From the NCBI GenBank assembly GCA_946811695.1, contig OX328132.1, forward strand, positions 57,716,197 through 57,780,196: a stretch of DNA of 64,000 nt, in the 5' to 3' direction. The number at the start of each line of letters is the position of its first letter. Within the stretch, counting starts at the first letter, position 1. This stretch comes from Gonocerus acuteangulatus (Eukaryota; Arthropoda; Insecta; Hemiptera; Coreidae). The position numbers and the translations under genes are program-made. The notes beneath the pieces were generated by a model that was not told the origin of the DNA, made no database searches, and was given only the letters and a program-made list of their open reading frames with translations. Below, piece by piece: positions 45,198-56,210 of the stretch.

Positions 45198-48180
45198 CGT
45201 TTTAAGTAGTTTGCGTACTTTTTAAAATGACAGTTTTGGGTACCTGGAAGGACATTTTCAAAAATTAATGGCTATAGAATTCTTAAAAATAAAATTAGAC
45301 AAACCTTTTAAATAGCCTAGTGCTGTCTGAGAGCTTACTGTTAGTATATCATCGGCAGATTTGAGTTAAAAGCGAGAAGAGCAAAGAGAAGAGGTCAGAG
45401 GAAATGTCACTTGAGCTTCAAGGGGCAGGGTGAGGTATCCAGTTTTGTCGGTACCCCATTGTAGCTCTAGTACCACTTGCATCACAGTTAGAATAGCTCT
45501 TCTAGGTCCCTCTCCACTAATGTTTATTTTTACAAGTTTATTTGCGGTTGATTAGTGACTATTTAATGCGTAACATGGTGTTATGATTGAATGGGAGACT
45601 CGAAGTAATGAATAAATGGACTGTAATTAAGATCAATTAGCAAAACCATCAGAAGACAAATCGCGTCACCTATATAGAGCTGACACATGTAAAGCTATGG
45701 CAAGTACAGCTCAGATATTTAGATCTGATGTATGTTAAGCTGAGATTATTTAAATCTGAGAAATGGAGAGCAGACACATATAGAGGGTGTATCGCAACTG
45801 AATGAAAATACTTCAGGGGATGAAACTAAACAAAAGATGTAGTTCAAAACCACCAACCACACAGTTCTATCTCACTCTGTTCCAGAGACATACACCGTTC
45901 TAAAGGTTCTTTAGAAAACCCCGTGTTTTTTGAGGTACAACTTCAATTTTCTCTGCTTGTACACATAGTTTTTCAATAATTCATAAAATGTTTGAAATTA
46001 GCATTAAATTTCCTTTAACGCTAATGCACATTCAATGTTCAAAATTATCTTATTCAAACCGTAATATTAATTACAAAAGTAGAATTTAATAAAAGCTTCT
46101 GGTTAGCGACAATTTTTCGAAAATCGTTACTCTTTTAAACAAAATCCTGCAGACTGTCGAATCTCACAAAAGTTGTCAAATTTTATCAGCTTTCCAACGG
46201 TTTACTCAGAACTGAGATTATCTCTAAATTTCATTATGTCATTGGAATTCTAGAGTGAAAAAACATCAAATAAATAAAAGTAATATTATGTTTATTTTTG
46301 TGATATCAGAAATAAATTAAAATTATTCTTGGTGAAATTCGTATTTAATGATTACAGTAAGTCTTACATAAAATATGAATGAAAAAAAAAAAAAATACAT
46401 CGACAATTTTGAACGTTCTTGCAACTGGCTTCCTTGTAGAAGACACTAACGACTCCTGGTCACACCGCTGATGTAGTTATTTCAATCTCATCATGGTTAG
46501 CTCTCATTTCCACAAATTATTCGCAAATCCTTGTGATCAGGTGGTTTATGTCCTAAATGGATACTTTTTACACTAACCCAACGTCACATGAGGGTTACTA
46601 GTCGACCCGTACAAAGCATTCGCACTATATACTTCTCAAATCCACATTTCGTAATATGTGTGTTTATTTATTGAAACTTAAGGTTAAGGTATTTCAATAT
46701 TTACATGTTTACAGGACCTTTTTGAAAACTACCTTTGTGGTAATGATATGCTCGATTGTTTGTTGGTGCGTTTGTTTCACACAGACATAAATGTCTCTGA
46801 CATGGCGCCCCCTGGAAAACGCCACGTACAACTAACCGTGTCAAAAAACAGGCAAGTACAATCCTGCCTTTATTAGCGTTTTTCCATGTGCCTTATTTAT
46901 GCGAAGGCAACTTTTATGGCACATTCCTTCCTAATCAGTTTGAAAGGCACGGTAGGATCAGAAGGGATGAGTTTAATGCGTGGTATGACGACAGTTTAAC
47001 CGGAGTCGATCATGTTCGCTATGATAGTGTAGTTGCACAAGTGACATTCACGATAGAGGATCGATCAGTCGAGGGTGGGGTATCAAAAACCCGTTTTTTT
47101 CAATTGAAATTTTTCCAAAAAAAAAACAAAAAAACAAATAAAATGTGAGTTATTTGTATATTTTGAGCCGGTTAAATAAACTTTAAAATGATGCCTCATT
47201 TAGGAAAATGTTTGAAGTATTAAGGACGTTATGGCATACTGCTAAAAATAAAAACAAAACAAAAAAAAAACTGACGAACAGGAAACCCTCGTTTTTGACG
47301 GGCGATAGCTTGCAGGTGGAAATTTTTTAATCTAGAACGAGCAACTAAAATTATTTCGAAAGAAGAATGTTAAATCTAGTAAAATAAGTAGGATTTTTAA
47401 AAAATATTAATTTTTTTCGAAAATGGTGAGCAATTACTCATTTTCTATTGAAAAAATCTGTCCAAGATCTCTCATAAAATTGTTATAATTCAATTAATCG
47501 AAAAAATCCTATGTAATTTACTAGCAAATATCATTAGAAAGCTGCAGTTAAAATTTGAAGTTGATCGGGCAAATCGCCCGATTTGAAAAACATAGTTTTG
47601 CGAAAACGACTTTGATGTTTAATGTTCTGAACTTTTTTTTCTGTTTAGTTTTTATCCATACTTTATTTTAATAAAGATTTAAAAAATGGGGTTTAATTTT
47701 GAAATGTATTGAAGGAGGACCAAAAAAAAAAAAACTTAACAATTAAAAAGGGACCAATCGAAGCTCTCTCAAAAAATTATCTTCAAATCAGCATCGCGTT
47801 CACTCGGCATCGGGACTTAACTCGGAAAATCGTATTTTTTGCCCATTTAAAAAATTTTTCGTCCCATAAACTCTCCTGAATATCATTTTTGATTATTTAA
47901 GGGAGAATTTTAGCCCACACAAAAAAAAAAAAAATAAAAAAAAAAAAAAATAAAAATCGTAAAAAAAAAGTTACAGGTAGTATTACCCCTTAATACCGTC
48001 TTACTAAAACACTCTGTACTAACTTGCTATCATTTACCAATTTACTGATACATACCAAACAAATTCACCGTCATCTGACGCATGATTGATCCACGATAAA
48101 AAATGTCACCATAATTATTATTGGGCTGTAGTCAAATTATTACTAAAAACTATGGTATTATATTAATAATATATTTAGGG
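45198..48180. other. no recognised gene; unique AT-rich sequence
   Basis: Frames here are short. The one at 46888-47148 (FERHGRIRRDEFNAWYDDSL) looks protein-like over about 60 residues but is not recognised and has no splice context that I can defend. A-runs occur at 46382-46393 and 47918-47950. No repeat family shared with the window was recognised. Confidence 0.4.
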
Positions 48181-48819
48181 TATGAAAGGATTTGTACTCG
48201 CCGATGAAAAAAAAAAATTGTCGGCTAAGGAAGAATGTAAGGAGGGTAGAGAGGGGATGAAAAGGGCCAGCTGGTAGGGTACTTCAGTTAGGAGGGCTTC
48301 CCTCCCAACAGCATGTTAAAAAAGCTTTTGTACTCATCGGGCCGATTTTAGTATGGAGCTGTAACCCCCCTTCCTCCCCCCCACATAAACTAAAACGCAC
48401 ACATACAAAAAAGCACACACATTCAGAGAAACTAGCTCAGACGCAAGAAGGAATAGTCCGAATTAAAACATAATTTGTATGGTATTCTTTTTAGTTATGT
48501 TACTGAAATAGCACACTTTAATTACTTATATTTTAGTGGAAATAGAAAATTTATGTTCTTCCTTTTTTATTATTAACCCGATTACGTATACTCATTTTCT
48601 TTGTGTATGGCTTGGGTCAGTCAAAAATAATTTAAACTTCAGTCCCCCCCCCCCTTAATTTTTGTGGATATTAATGCAACAGATTTCTTAGTTAGGCTCT
48701 ACATTTTATAGCTGCACTAACTGCCCGTCGTTGACGGGTTTGCCAAGAAAATTTAAGTAAACAGAAAATCCACACTCATTGACTAATGTTTCGGTTAAAA
48801 AAAATCGTAAACATGTCGG

Positions 48820-49375
48820 TCATAGTATACAAATTAAAAATTTTTATACTTCAAGAAACACAAACACCACGCTTCCTCTATTTCCAGGTATTCTGCAGAT
48901 ATCTGTGAATTTTTTAGTACCCGTAGAGGGGTCAGAGTATACAAATTAAAAAGTCTTACACTCAGCTCAACTTATTCATACTTCAAGAAACACAAACAAC
49001 ACACTTTCTCTGTTTCTAATATACTGCAGATATCTATCAATTCTATAGTACTCGTAGAGGGGCCAGAGTATACAAATTAACAGTTCGTATACTCAGATGA
49101 ACTTATTAATACTTCAAGAAACAAAAAAACAACACACTGTCTCTATTTCCAGGTATTCTGCAGATATCTATCAATTCTTTAGTACTCGTAGAGGGGTCAG
49201 AGTATACAAATTAAAAGTTCGTATACTCAGAAAAACATATCAATACTTTAAGAAACACGAACAACACACTTTCTCTATTTCCAGGAATTTTGCAGATATC
49301 AATCAATTCTATAGAACTCGTAGAGGGGCAGAGTACACAAATTAAAAATTCGTATACTTAGATCAACTTATTCAT
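48820..49375. repeat. tandem repeat, 131-134 bp unit, about 4.5 copies
   Basis: AGTATACAAATTAA begins units at 48824, 48936, 49067, 49201 and (as AGTACACAAATTAA) 49332, giving spacings of 112, 131, 134 and 131. Each unit holds TACTTCAAGAAACA, TTCTCTATTTCCAGG, TCTGCAGATATCTATCAATT and ACTCGTAGAGGGG. The first unit is shortened. The long frame through it is a by-product of the period. Confidence 0.92.
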
Positions 49376-49920
49376 TTACTAGATTGACAGACTGGACAAA
49401 AGGCTGAGATATTTTCTATCCATTCCTAAGCAACTACGATACAAAACGTTTGTCGTTTCAAATTACTTAAGCATCCATAACTTTGGTTTTACTCTATATT
49501 TAGTTTTCATTTAAAGCCTATATTTTTAATCGAGGATACTTAGAAATACTGACATTTCTAACGGCTATTATTAGTAACGGCTGAGGCCGTAGCGGGAAAG
49601 TTTCTTTCGACTAATAGACAAACAGAAATGTTTTGAAGGAGATTTTGTATCTTCGATATATGACAAACAAATCTGGAAATGGATTGATTCTATAAAATGT
49701 GCAAACCAAACATTTCTTTTGTTTATACAGATTATTTTAAGTTAAACTGTAATGGTGCAAAATATTATATTATTTTATGTTTGGTTCTAATGACCCTAGC
49801 AGTCTTTTTCTAAAAAAAAACTTTTATGTAGCTATTTTAATTTTATTGTTTAATTGATAAAAATTGAAATTTATTTATTTAAACTTTACCCTCCACTTAT
49901 ACATGACAACGCTTTTTTGT
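49376..49920. other. no recognised feature
   Basis: AT-rich; no ORF or repeat recognised. Confidence 0.45.
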
Positions 49921-49995
49921 GACAGGTTACCACCCTTTCTAGCCAAGATAGGGTGACGCCTTATATTTTTTGAAAGAAAAGCCATCACCCCTTGT
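49921..49995 (-). mobile_element. tail fragment of the third SINE family
   Basis: Reverse complement gives AAGCCATCACC-like order GGTGATGGCTTTTCTTTC, then CATCACC-type text, CTATCTTGGCTAGAAAGGGT and GGTAACCTGTC, matching 42032-42095. Confidence 0.7.
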
Positions 49996-49999
49996 GGAA

Positions 50000-50265
50000 A
50001 ATGTTCTTGTCATATAAAGCTCAAAGTAAGTGCTCCTACCACTGCTTAAATTTATTAAACCGCCGTATAGTGCACATTACTGCATACTACTACTGTACGA
50101 TGAGGACCATCATGCGAACAACAGAAACCCTTGACCTGAACAAGAAGCCTTGGAGTTCTGATGCTAGTGCCCTCTGCTATCTTTGCAATATGAACCAGCC
50201 CGAAGATATCATCCATTCCTAGCTGTTTGTTCAATCCTGCCCGAGATAAGGGTAAACATCAAAGC
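50000..50265 (+). pseudogene. LINE C-terminal zinc-finger scrap
   Basis: DASALCYLCNMNQPEDIIHS followed after a stop by FVQSCP resembles the CPLCxxxxETxxHxxxxCP finger that ends many non-LTR RT proteins. The upstream residues are not diagnostic. Low certainty. Confidence 0.4.
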
Positions 50266-51078
50266 AATATACTATTTGATCGGCGGGAACACTCAAAACT
50301 ATACCATTATGTTAAAGAGGAGACGACTTTTAAGTTAGATTTTAAAGAATAATTTTTATTTTTATTTCGTTAAATCTGACTTGAATTATTATTCAATCTG
50401 ATTATTGCTCATAACACGTTTTCTTTTACTTCAAACCGGGCTATGTTAAACAAGAGCCCCTGGATTTTTGTAAGTGGTCAAAAAGCCAATACATTTTTCA
50501 TCTTAGTTGGATCTGTTCACCAAAAAGACTGGTAATGCCAAATGAGAACTTTCCTGCTCGTAGAGATAGCATTAAGTGGAGATGGTACTTCTCTTGCTTT
50601 TGGCCAATCTTGTGTGGCCGATGCTTAGCCTAGCCAGGACCACCTCTGCTCTCCTGTTCTTATCTGTACTCGAGATCCTTCAGATGATATGGTTCGCATT
50701 AATCCGTGGGATCTTATTACCTAGGTACCACCTAGAAATCCAGGCTGATTTAGTTTGACATTTTATATAAGCTACGAAATCGTTCCGTGGTACTTCATAG
50801 AAAGAAACAATTCGATTAATAGAAAAATTAACTGCCTGGTCCATCAACACCTGCTTGGCTTTAAGTCAACCCGTCAACGGAGGACGTTCCATTTGAGGCG
50901 AAGGGCGAAGTCAACATCGGGTCAATTTTTTTTCTCACCATCCGAATCTAGACGCTTCAGAGAATGTACAGGTATATTTTGCATGATGAGTACCCCTTCT
51001 TTCCCTCAACAAAACAAGCTGGCTAGAAACTACCATAGGAAGGCGGATACGAAAGGCGAACTCAACACTCCACTACCG

Positions 51079-52411
51079 CACAGTGGTATTTTTAACTGAT
51101 CTACTTGGACAAAATTCGAAAAATTCATGAAAACAAATATCTAATTGGACCTTGCAGTATTTTCTTAGATAGTATATAGATTACAAAACATGAACAAGAC
51201 GGCTCAAATACGTCAACATTTATGAATTACGGATTGTTTATTTTAGGGTATGTCATACCACAAAATTCATTACTCTATCCTTGAATGAATACTGCAGTTA
51301 AGAAACTGCTTTGTCAGTACTACAAATTTATTTCCTATTGCAGAAAGGTATGTATGATCTTCTTTCATTATTTATCATAATAAATTACCATTAATGTTTA
51401 CTTTACGCGATCCGATTTATAATACCCTTATTGGTACGTTATTGTGGGACAGAACTTTTGCTGTCCGGCCTCGTCCGGTGTAGTTCTAATTTTTTCTTAT
51501 TTGTCAATTAAGTATTGACTTGGAAAAGCAAGAATTAGCTGCCAGAATCTGCCTATTTAATAATAATAACTGATTTTCTAAAAAAATTCTCATATCGAAA
51601 AGAGAACTTTTTGAAGTTTGGATCTTACAAAGTCCAAACAAAAAAAACAAAAAAAAAACAGGAAGGTATAAAAAATGTACACCAACAATTTGGTTTACCA
51701 GAAGAGAAGGAAAATTAAAAAAATATAAGTATATAAAGATAAGTGGCAAACAGCAAACCGAAAAAAAAAGTGTTATTGAGAAACGTTTTGGTGAATGGCT
51801 TGATACAAGTTTGGATTACGATACACAATCAGATGTAGAAGAAGATTTAAGTATACCTGCCAGTAGTGGGTTGCTATCGAATATTGAAGATGTATTTCAG
51901 TGGTAACTATGCTCGAGCGATCCGTATATTTCTAGTAGGTGTGCTGAAATTAGACGACACAAGAAAGAGTTTCATTCCTTCCCAGGTGAAATAATTAATT
52001 TGTTGAATGAAACGTAACATGACCAAGAAAAATTTATTAGTTTTGATAACTTAATTTTGATTAAATTTTTTATTGTATTGTTGTGTTATCAATTATTATT
52101 TTCGATGTATTTTTTTCAATTATTATTATTTCTTGAAGCTTTTTGTTGTTGTTGCCTTTAAAAAAAGGTCAAAAATTAATAAACAAAAGCATAATAATAA
52201 AAAAAAAAATCAAAATATTTTAATTTAAATTTTGGTTAACACTTAATACGTAATAAAAAACGGCTTTTTCTGCTGAAAAGGTTAGAAAACAACGGTAAGA
52301 CATTATTTCCGACCCCTAAAATATGGTATATTCGTGACCAGCAGTCATTTTCTAAATGAATCAGTGATAAAATAATTTTGTCCGGCTAGATCAGTTAAAA
52401 ATACCACTGTG
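51079..52411. mobile_element. Transib-type element with RSS-like ends and 5 bp TSD
   Basis: Terminal inverted repeats of about 38 bp, three mismatches. Both begin CACAGTG (51079-51085; complement 52405-52411), then a 23 bp spacer, then ACAAAATT (51109-51116; complement 52374-52381). The flanks are an exact 5 bp repeat TACCG (51074-51078 and 52412-52416). CACWRTG ends, a 5 bp GC-biased TSD and a heptamer-23-nonamer layout are known traits of Transib, the relatives of RAG1. The 1333 bp interior has only a disrupted coding remnant, so the copy is non-autonomous. Confidence 0.82.
51766..52017 (+). pseudogene. coding remnant inside the Transib-type element
   Basis: A frame (SVIEKRFGEWLDTSLDYDTQ, SDVEEDLSIPASSGLLSNIE) stops at 51904-51906. 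A second frame continues protein-like (CSSDPYISSRCAEIRRHKKE) to a stop at about 52017. Acidic and Ser-rich; I cannot match it to a Transib transposase core by eye. It may be a terminal piece of the transposase or captured sequence. Confidence 0.4.
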
Positions 52412-52781
52412 TACCGGTCCGCTAGATGATGCTATAAATAAAACGCTCTTTTCAAACTAATTATTATATAATTCTATTATTAATATAAATTAGTTAACAA
52501 ACAATGAGACATCCCACAACAAAAAAATGTTTTGAATATACTTGTATACTAGTTGAGTTCACCCTTATTAAAAAAAAAATATTCAAACGCATTTTTCTGA
52601 AAACTACCTTTTGTTGAGTTCGCCCTTCTTATCCGCAATGCCGCATTTGTAACTTTGTATTTCGAGACTTGCTTTCTTGAATGATTAATTAATGAAGCGT
52701 AAGTGTGAACCGTTTAGTGAATAAATCATCCTTCAGAAGGGATGTCTGGGTCCAGGACTCCACCACAGAAGATAATAAAAA

Positions 52782-53744
52782 GTCCGACTCGCAGGAGCTG
52801 CGTCATCTTAGCGCGGTTCAGTTTTTATCCCTAGTGTCATTTCGGAAGATTGAAATAGAAACCGTTATTATTTTGGTTCAACCTTTCCCCCGTAAACAAA
52901 GGGCCCGTTACCAAGGGGCAGCGTACCCTTATACCTGGAATCCACCCACCACTGGTTGGCCAACCCCACTACTACAAATAGTTATTTCAAATATCAAAAC
53001 AAATATCAAAATGTTTCTAATTTTCTTGATTTCTTCTACATTAATACTAATTCTATAAATAAATGCAATTAAAAAAAAACAACAACCCATTAAAATGTGA
53101 GCTAAACAACTACGAAAACCCGGTCAAAAGAACAAAACAAACAAATTTGAAGTTTTAAGCACCTATTTCTCCGATTGACAATGCCTAATCAAAAATGTCT
53201 TTAGAATCTTTTTTGTAGAGAATTTAGTAAGCTTTCGAATCGTAAACTTTCGCTTCCCAAGATTCTCAACTGTTTTAGAGATTTTAAGGAAAATTTACAA
53301 AGTTACCAAAACTTTTCATGTCTGTTAATAAAATATTTTATTCTAACCCTTCGTTAATTCCAAACGTAACCAAAATTTCAACATATTAGTTTTGATGAAA
53401 GTAGAACATGCAGAAAATATTTCAACTGAATCCCATGATTCGAAGTACCCAAACCAAAAACGGTATTCAACAACTATTTTTCCAATTTTCTCGTAAACGG
53501 TTAAAGCTATCGCCTGGAAAATGGTTTCATTCGTTTTCTTTGGACAAGAAGCCTAAAAAACGAGTACTTGCAAGCATATGAAGTAAGCGGAACGATTTTT
53601 TTCGCGCGACATTCGCTCCGAAAACCATGTTCCGGTGGGCGGATTCTGCTGGTTAACGAACTTGACCTTTCAAATTAGACGAAAGATTTTTGTACCAAAT
53701 TTCATCAAAATCGGACCATTAGAGGGGCCGGAAATGAGCGAACA

Positions 53745-53811
<67 letters not shown>

Positions 53812-53946
53812 TTTGTTTTAAGTTACTTCGCTGGGGATGAAATGATTGATTTGTGAGACGGCTTCTCTCTCCAGCGGTGGTGTTCCTCTCCGCAGTAAGG
53901 AGAGGAAGACCACCGCTGGAGAGAGAAGCCGTCTCACAAATCAATC

Positions 53947-54009
<63 letters not shown>

Positions 54010-54140
54010 AATTTGAACCACCGTTATTTTCTGTCTCTAGGGGTTCTGAAAATTTTCTAGTCGGCACTTCCGGATTGTTTCTTGAGGTCAACCTTGTAAG
54101 CGGGGTTCCTCCCTATGAAGGGAGGGAGGAACCGCGCTAA
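52782..54140 (+). mobile_element. Helitron-like element, copy 8, both ends present
   Basis: Begins GTCCGACTCGCAGGAGCTGC (52782). TTAGCGCGGTTC sits at 52808-52819 with GGAACCGCGCTAA at 54128-54140. The 3' hairpin GGTTCCTCCCT / AGGGAGGAACC precedes the CTAA. Body blocks match copies 1 and 4. The (TA)n tract (53749-53809 and 53948-54007) is split by an inserted hairpin sequence (53810-53948). Confidence 0.8.
53842..53948. repeat. 107 bp near-perfect hairpin inside (TA)n
   Basis: Arms 53842-53891 and 53899-53948 are 50 bp inverted copies with one mismatch, around the 7 bp loop GCAGTAA. Contents include GAGACGGCTTCTCTCTCC and CAGCGGTGGT. The motif ACCACCGCTGGAGA is shared with the 121 bp repeats at 4061 and 4406, which also border TA tracts. 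Confidence 0.95.
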
Positions 54141-54347
54141 AAACTATGTACCAGTCTTGCGGATTATCTTATTTGCATATAATCTACCATCCTAAACTAT
54201 ATTTGATACATCAAATTTAAATTATTTGTACTACACAAATTTCTCTCTTCTTACGTAGATTCGAGCAAATATTTAAATGCTTCTAAAACGTCTTCGCTCT
54301 CTGACCGCAAAGCAGTAGTGGTCACTTTTATGTAAGACATAAAATCG

Positions 54348-54440
54348 TTTGATTCGCGGGAGCTGCAAAAATCTTAGCGTGTTTCCATATAATGGTTATC
54401 GCTGATGTTATTTGGAAAGCTTAGAATAGGAACTCATAAT
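54348..54440 (+). mobile_element. Helitron-like element, diverged 5' fragment
   Basis: TTCGCGGGAGCTGC, ATCTTAGCGTGTTTCC and GGAAAGCTTAGAATAGGAAC follow the first 90 bp of the family; no body follows. Confidence 0.55.
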
Positions 54441-54611
54441 ACTTAGCATTCAATGGAGCGACACCAACACTTCCGATAGTTATACTACCGTTTTCGCTGA
54501 CTAACAAAGGAACAACAGTCCCAAGTATCCGGGGCCGATTTTTATGAAACGTTGTATATTTATTTAACTCGAGAAAATAATCGATACATATTTTTTTTTA
54601 TATCGACCCCA

Positions 54612-55036
54612 TAAGCACAATTAAGGGGTGAAACCACCATTCGAAATTATACCTCAAATATTCTAACTTTTAAACTATCGTAAATAGAAAACATTTTATA
54701 AGGCAAAATTTTCAGGTTTTTTACACACAAAACAAATATGTAAACAAATTGTTCAAATAATAATTTATTTATAACAAATCGAGGAATTTCCTTTTTGTGT
54801 AGCACGTAAAATATAAGTGATACTGAAGCTTCTATGAAACATGACTGATGCTTCATGCTCCTGATCACAAAAATGATATTCCTCGATTTGTTATAAATAA
54901 ATTATTATTTGAACAATTTGTTTGCATATTAGTTTTTTTTTAATGTAAAATATTATATTTTTTTCCGTATAACATTTTTTTTTCTTTCTACGATAGTTTA
55001 AAAGTTAGAATGTTTTAGGTGGTTTCTAACCTTAAA
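54612..55036. mobile_element. 425 bp fold-back element
   Basis: Left arm (GGTGAAACCACC, TATTCTAACTTTTAAACTAT, ACAAATTGTTCAAATAATAA, AACAAATCGAGGAAT) is repeated in reverse at 54888-55030 (ATTCCTCGATTTGTTATAAA, TTATTTGAACAATTTGT, ATAGTTTAAAAGTTAGAATG, GGTGGTTTC). The right arm carries extra T-rich sequence. No transposase. Confidence 0.8.
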
Positions 55037-55179
55037 CGTGCCTTTGGGCCAATATAAAAAATACATTTTTGAACTATTTAATAAATAAACAAAGTATCAT
55101 TAAAATTGGCTCCGGCCACTTGGGGATGTTGTGCTGTAAGACGGTACTATCTTACAAAAAACGGCTGATTTTATAGTCC

Positions 55180-55350
55180 ATAGAGCTAGGATGGAAATAC
55201 TTATATCGTCCATATAGCCAGCCGAGTTGGTAATTCTGATATTGTCCATACAGCCGGCCAAGTTGGTAATTCTGACATCGTCGATATAGCCGGCCAAGTT
55301 GGAAATTCTTATATCGCCCATATAGCCGGCTAAGTTGGAAATTCACAACT
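55180..55350. repeat. 36 bp minisatellite, about 4.5 units
   Basis: The GTTGG of each unit falls at 55226, 55262, 55298 and 55334, exactly 36 bp apart. Unit text: CATATAGCCGGCCAAGTTGG, AAATTCTTATATCGTC. Being a multiple of three it stays open in several frames (a 12-residue repeat such as LYGRYKNFQLGR on the minus strand), but nothing else suggests coding. Confidence 0.93.
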
Positions 55351-55679
55351 CAGGATTAAAGCAAATCAAATTGGTTTATTTCATTTCATTTTTCACTATT
55401 GGTAAAAAATAATGTTGGTTGCATAAGAAGCCATGATCGGCATTGGGGTCGAGACGAGAGGAAGTCGGTCATACTTTACGCTAAGAATTTTGTTGCAACC
55501 CCCACAGGGTGACTCATCTACTTCCTTATCCCATTCCTTAACGTCTCCATATCTGGCTAGAGTGTGGTGGGACTTCTCTTCAAATACTTCTTCTTGAAGC
55601 CTTATAAGATTTTATAATTCCGAAGTAAAATGCATAGCTTGGAATATAGAATTATGAAATATCGTTTTAATAATTTTCG

Positions 55680-55834
55680 TGTTGAGGCTATATTGTAGGG
55701 GAGAAGAGAAGGGCGGCCAGAGAGTGGAAGGGGGATGAGAACGGGGAGGGGGGAGTAGGCGTGGCCATGAAGGGGCGTGTACCGGCTCCTCCCCTCCGAG
55801 GGGGCACTCAGTTCGGGGAGCGCAAGGAAGCAAC
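55680..55834 (+). promoter_or_regulatory. GC-rich 5' leader of the NK2 gene
   Basis: Sequence turns abruptly from AT-rich to GC-rich upstream of the start codon (GGGGAGAAGAGAAGGGCGGC, CGGGGAGGGGGGAGTAGG, CTCCGAGGGGGCACTCAG). An in-frame stop TGA at 55736-55738 shows that the ORF cannot extend far upstream. Probably 5' UTR and perhaps core promoter; no TATA box or initiator can be defended, and an upstream non-coding exon is possible. Confidence 0.4.
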
Positions 55835-56210
55835 ATGTCAGGCTCGAGCCTCCTTCAGGCGGCAGGGCAAGAGTACGCAGGCGAGGGCGATCTCTTGCCG
55901 GAGTTGAACGGTGCAGACCTCGCCATCTCTCTCAGTCCAAAGCATCAACACACAACCCCCTTCTCAGTGACGGACATACTCTCCCCGATCGAAGAGAGCT
56001 ACAGGAAGCTGGAGTTAAGTCCTTACCGTAGCGGTGGCTCGACAGGAGGCGGCTCTACCGGAAGTGGTCAGACAGTCCCGAGTCCTCCGCATCCGGGAAG
56101 CTACATGCACGTACATCAGTTTCCGGCACAGTACTGCAATTCCGGTGACATATCTTACGGAAACACTGCAGGATGGTACGGACCTACTCCCAACGATCCC
56201 AGATTTGCAA
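55835..56210 (+). CDS. scro: NK2 homeobox transcription factor, first coding exon (scarecrow/Nkx2-1)
   Basis: 125 codons plus one base, ending at CAA/GTGAGT (donor 56211), so the intron is phase 1. The start follows an in-frame stop 97 bp upstream and is the first in-frame ATG. Residues 32-51 hold SLSPKHQHTTPFSVTDILSP: the TN/EH1 motif FSVTDILSP (43-51) recruits the Groucho corepressor in this family. Then IEESYRKLELSPYRS (52-66), a Gly/Ser linker, MHVHQFPAQYCN (91-102) and WYGPTPNDPRFA (114-125), which in Nkx2-1/scarecrow proteins precedes ISRLM. Such proteins bind CACTTRA-type sites and pattern brain and pharynx. The homeodomain must lie on a later exon outside the window. The N-terminus is about 30 residues longer than the usual start just before LSPKHTTPF. 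Confidence 0.93.

Noticed and set aside
46888..47148. Single-exon host gene
   Set aside because: About 60 protein-like residues then low-complexity Lys-rich end; no domain, no splice signals that I can defend.
55777..56031. Overlapping frames in the NK2 exon
   Set aside because: They are shadows of the GC-rich conserved frame starting at 55835.
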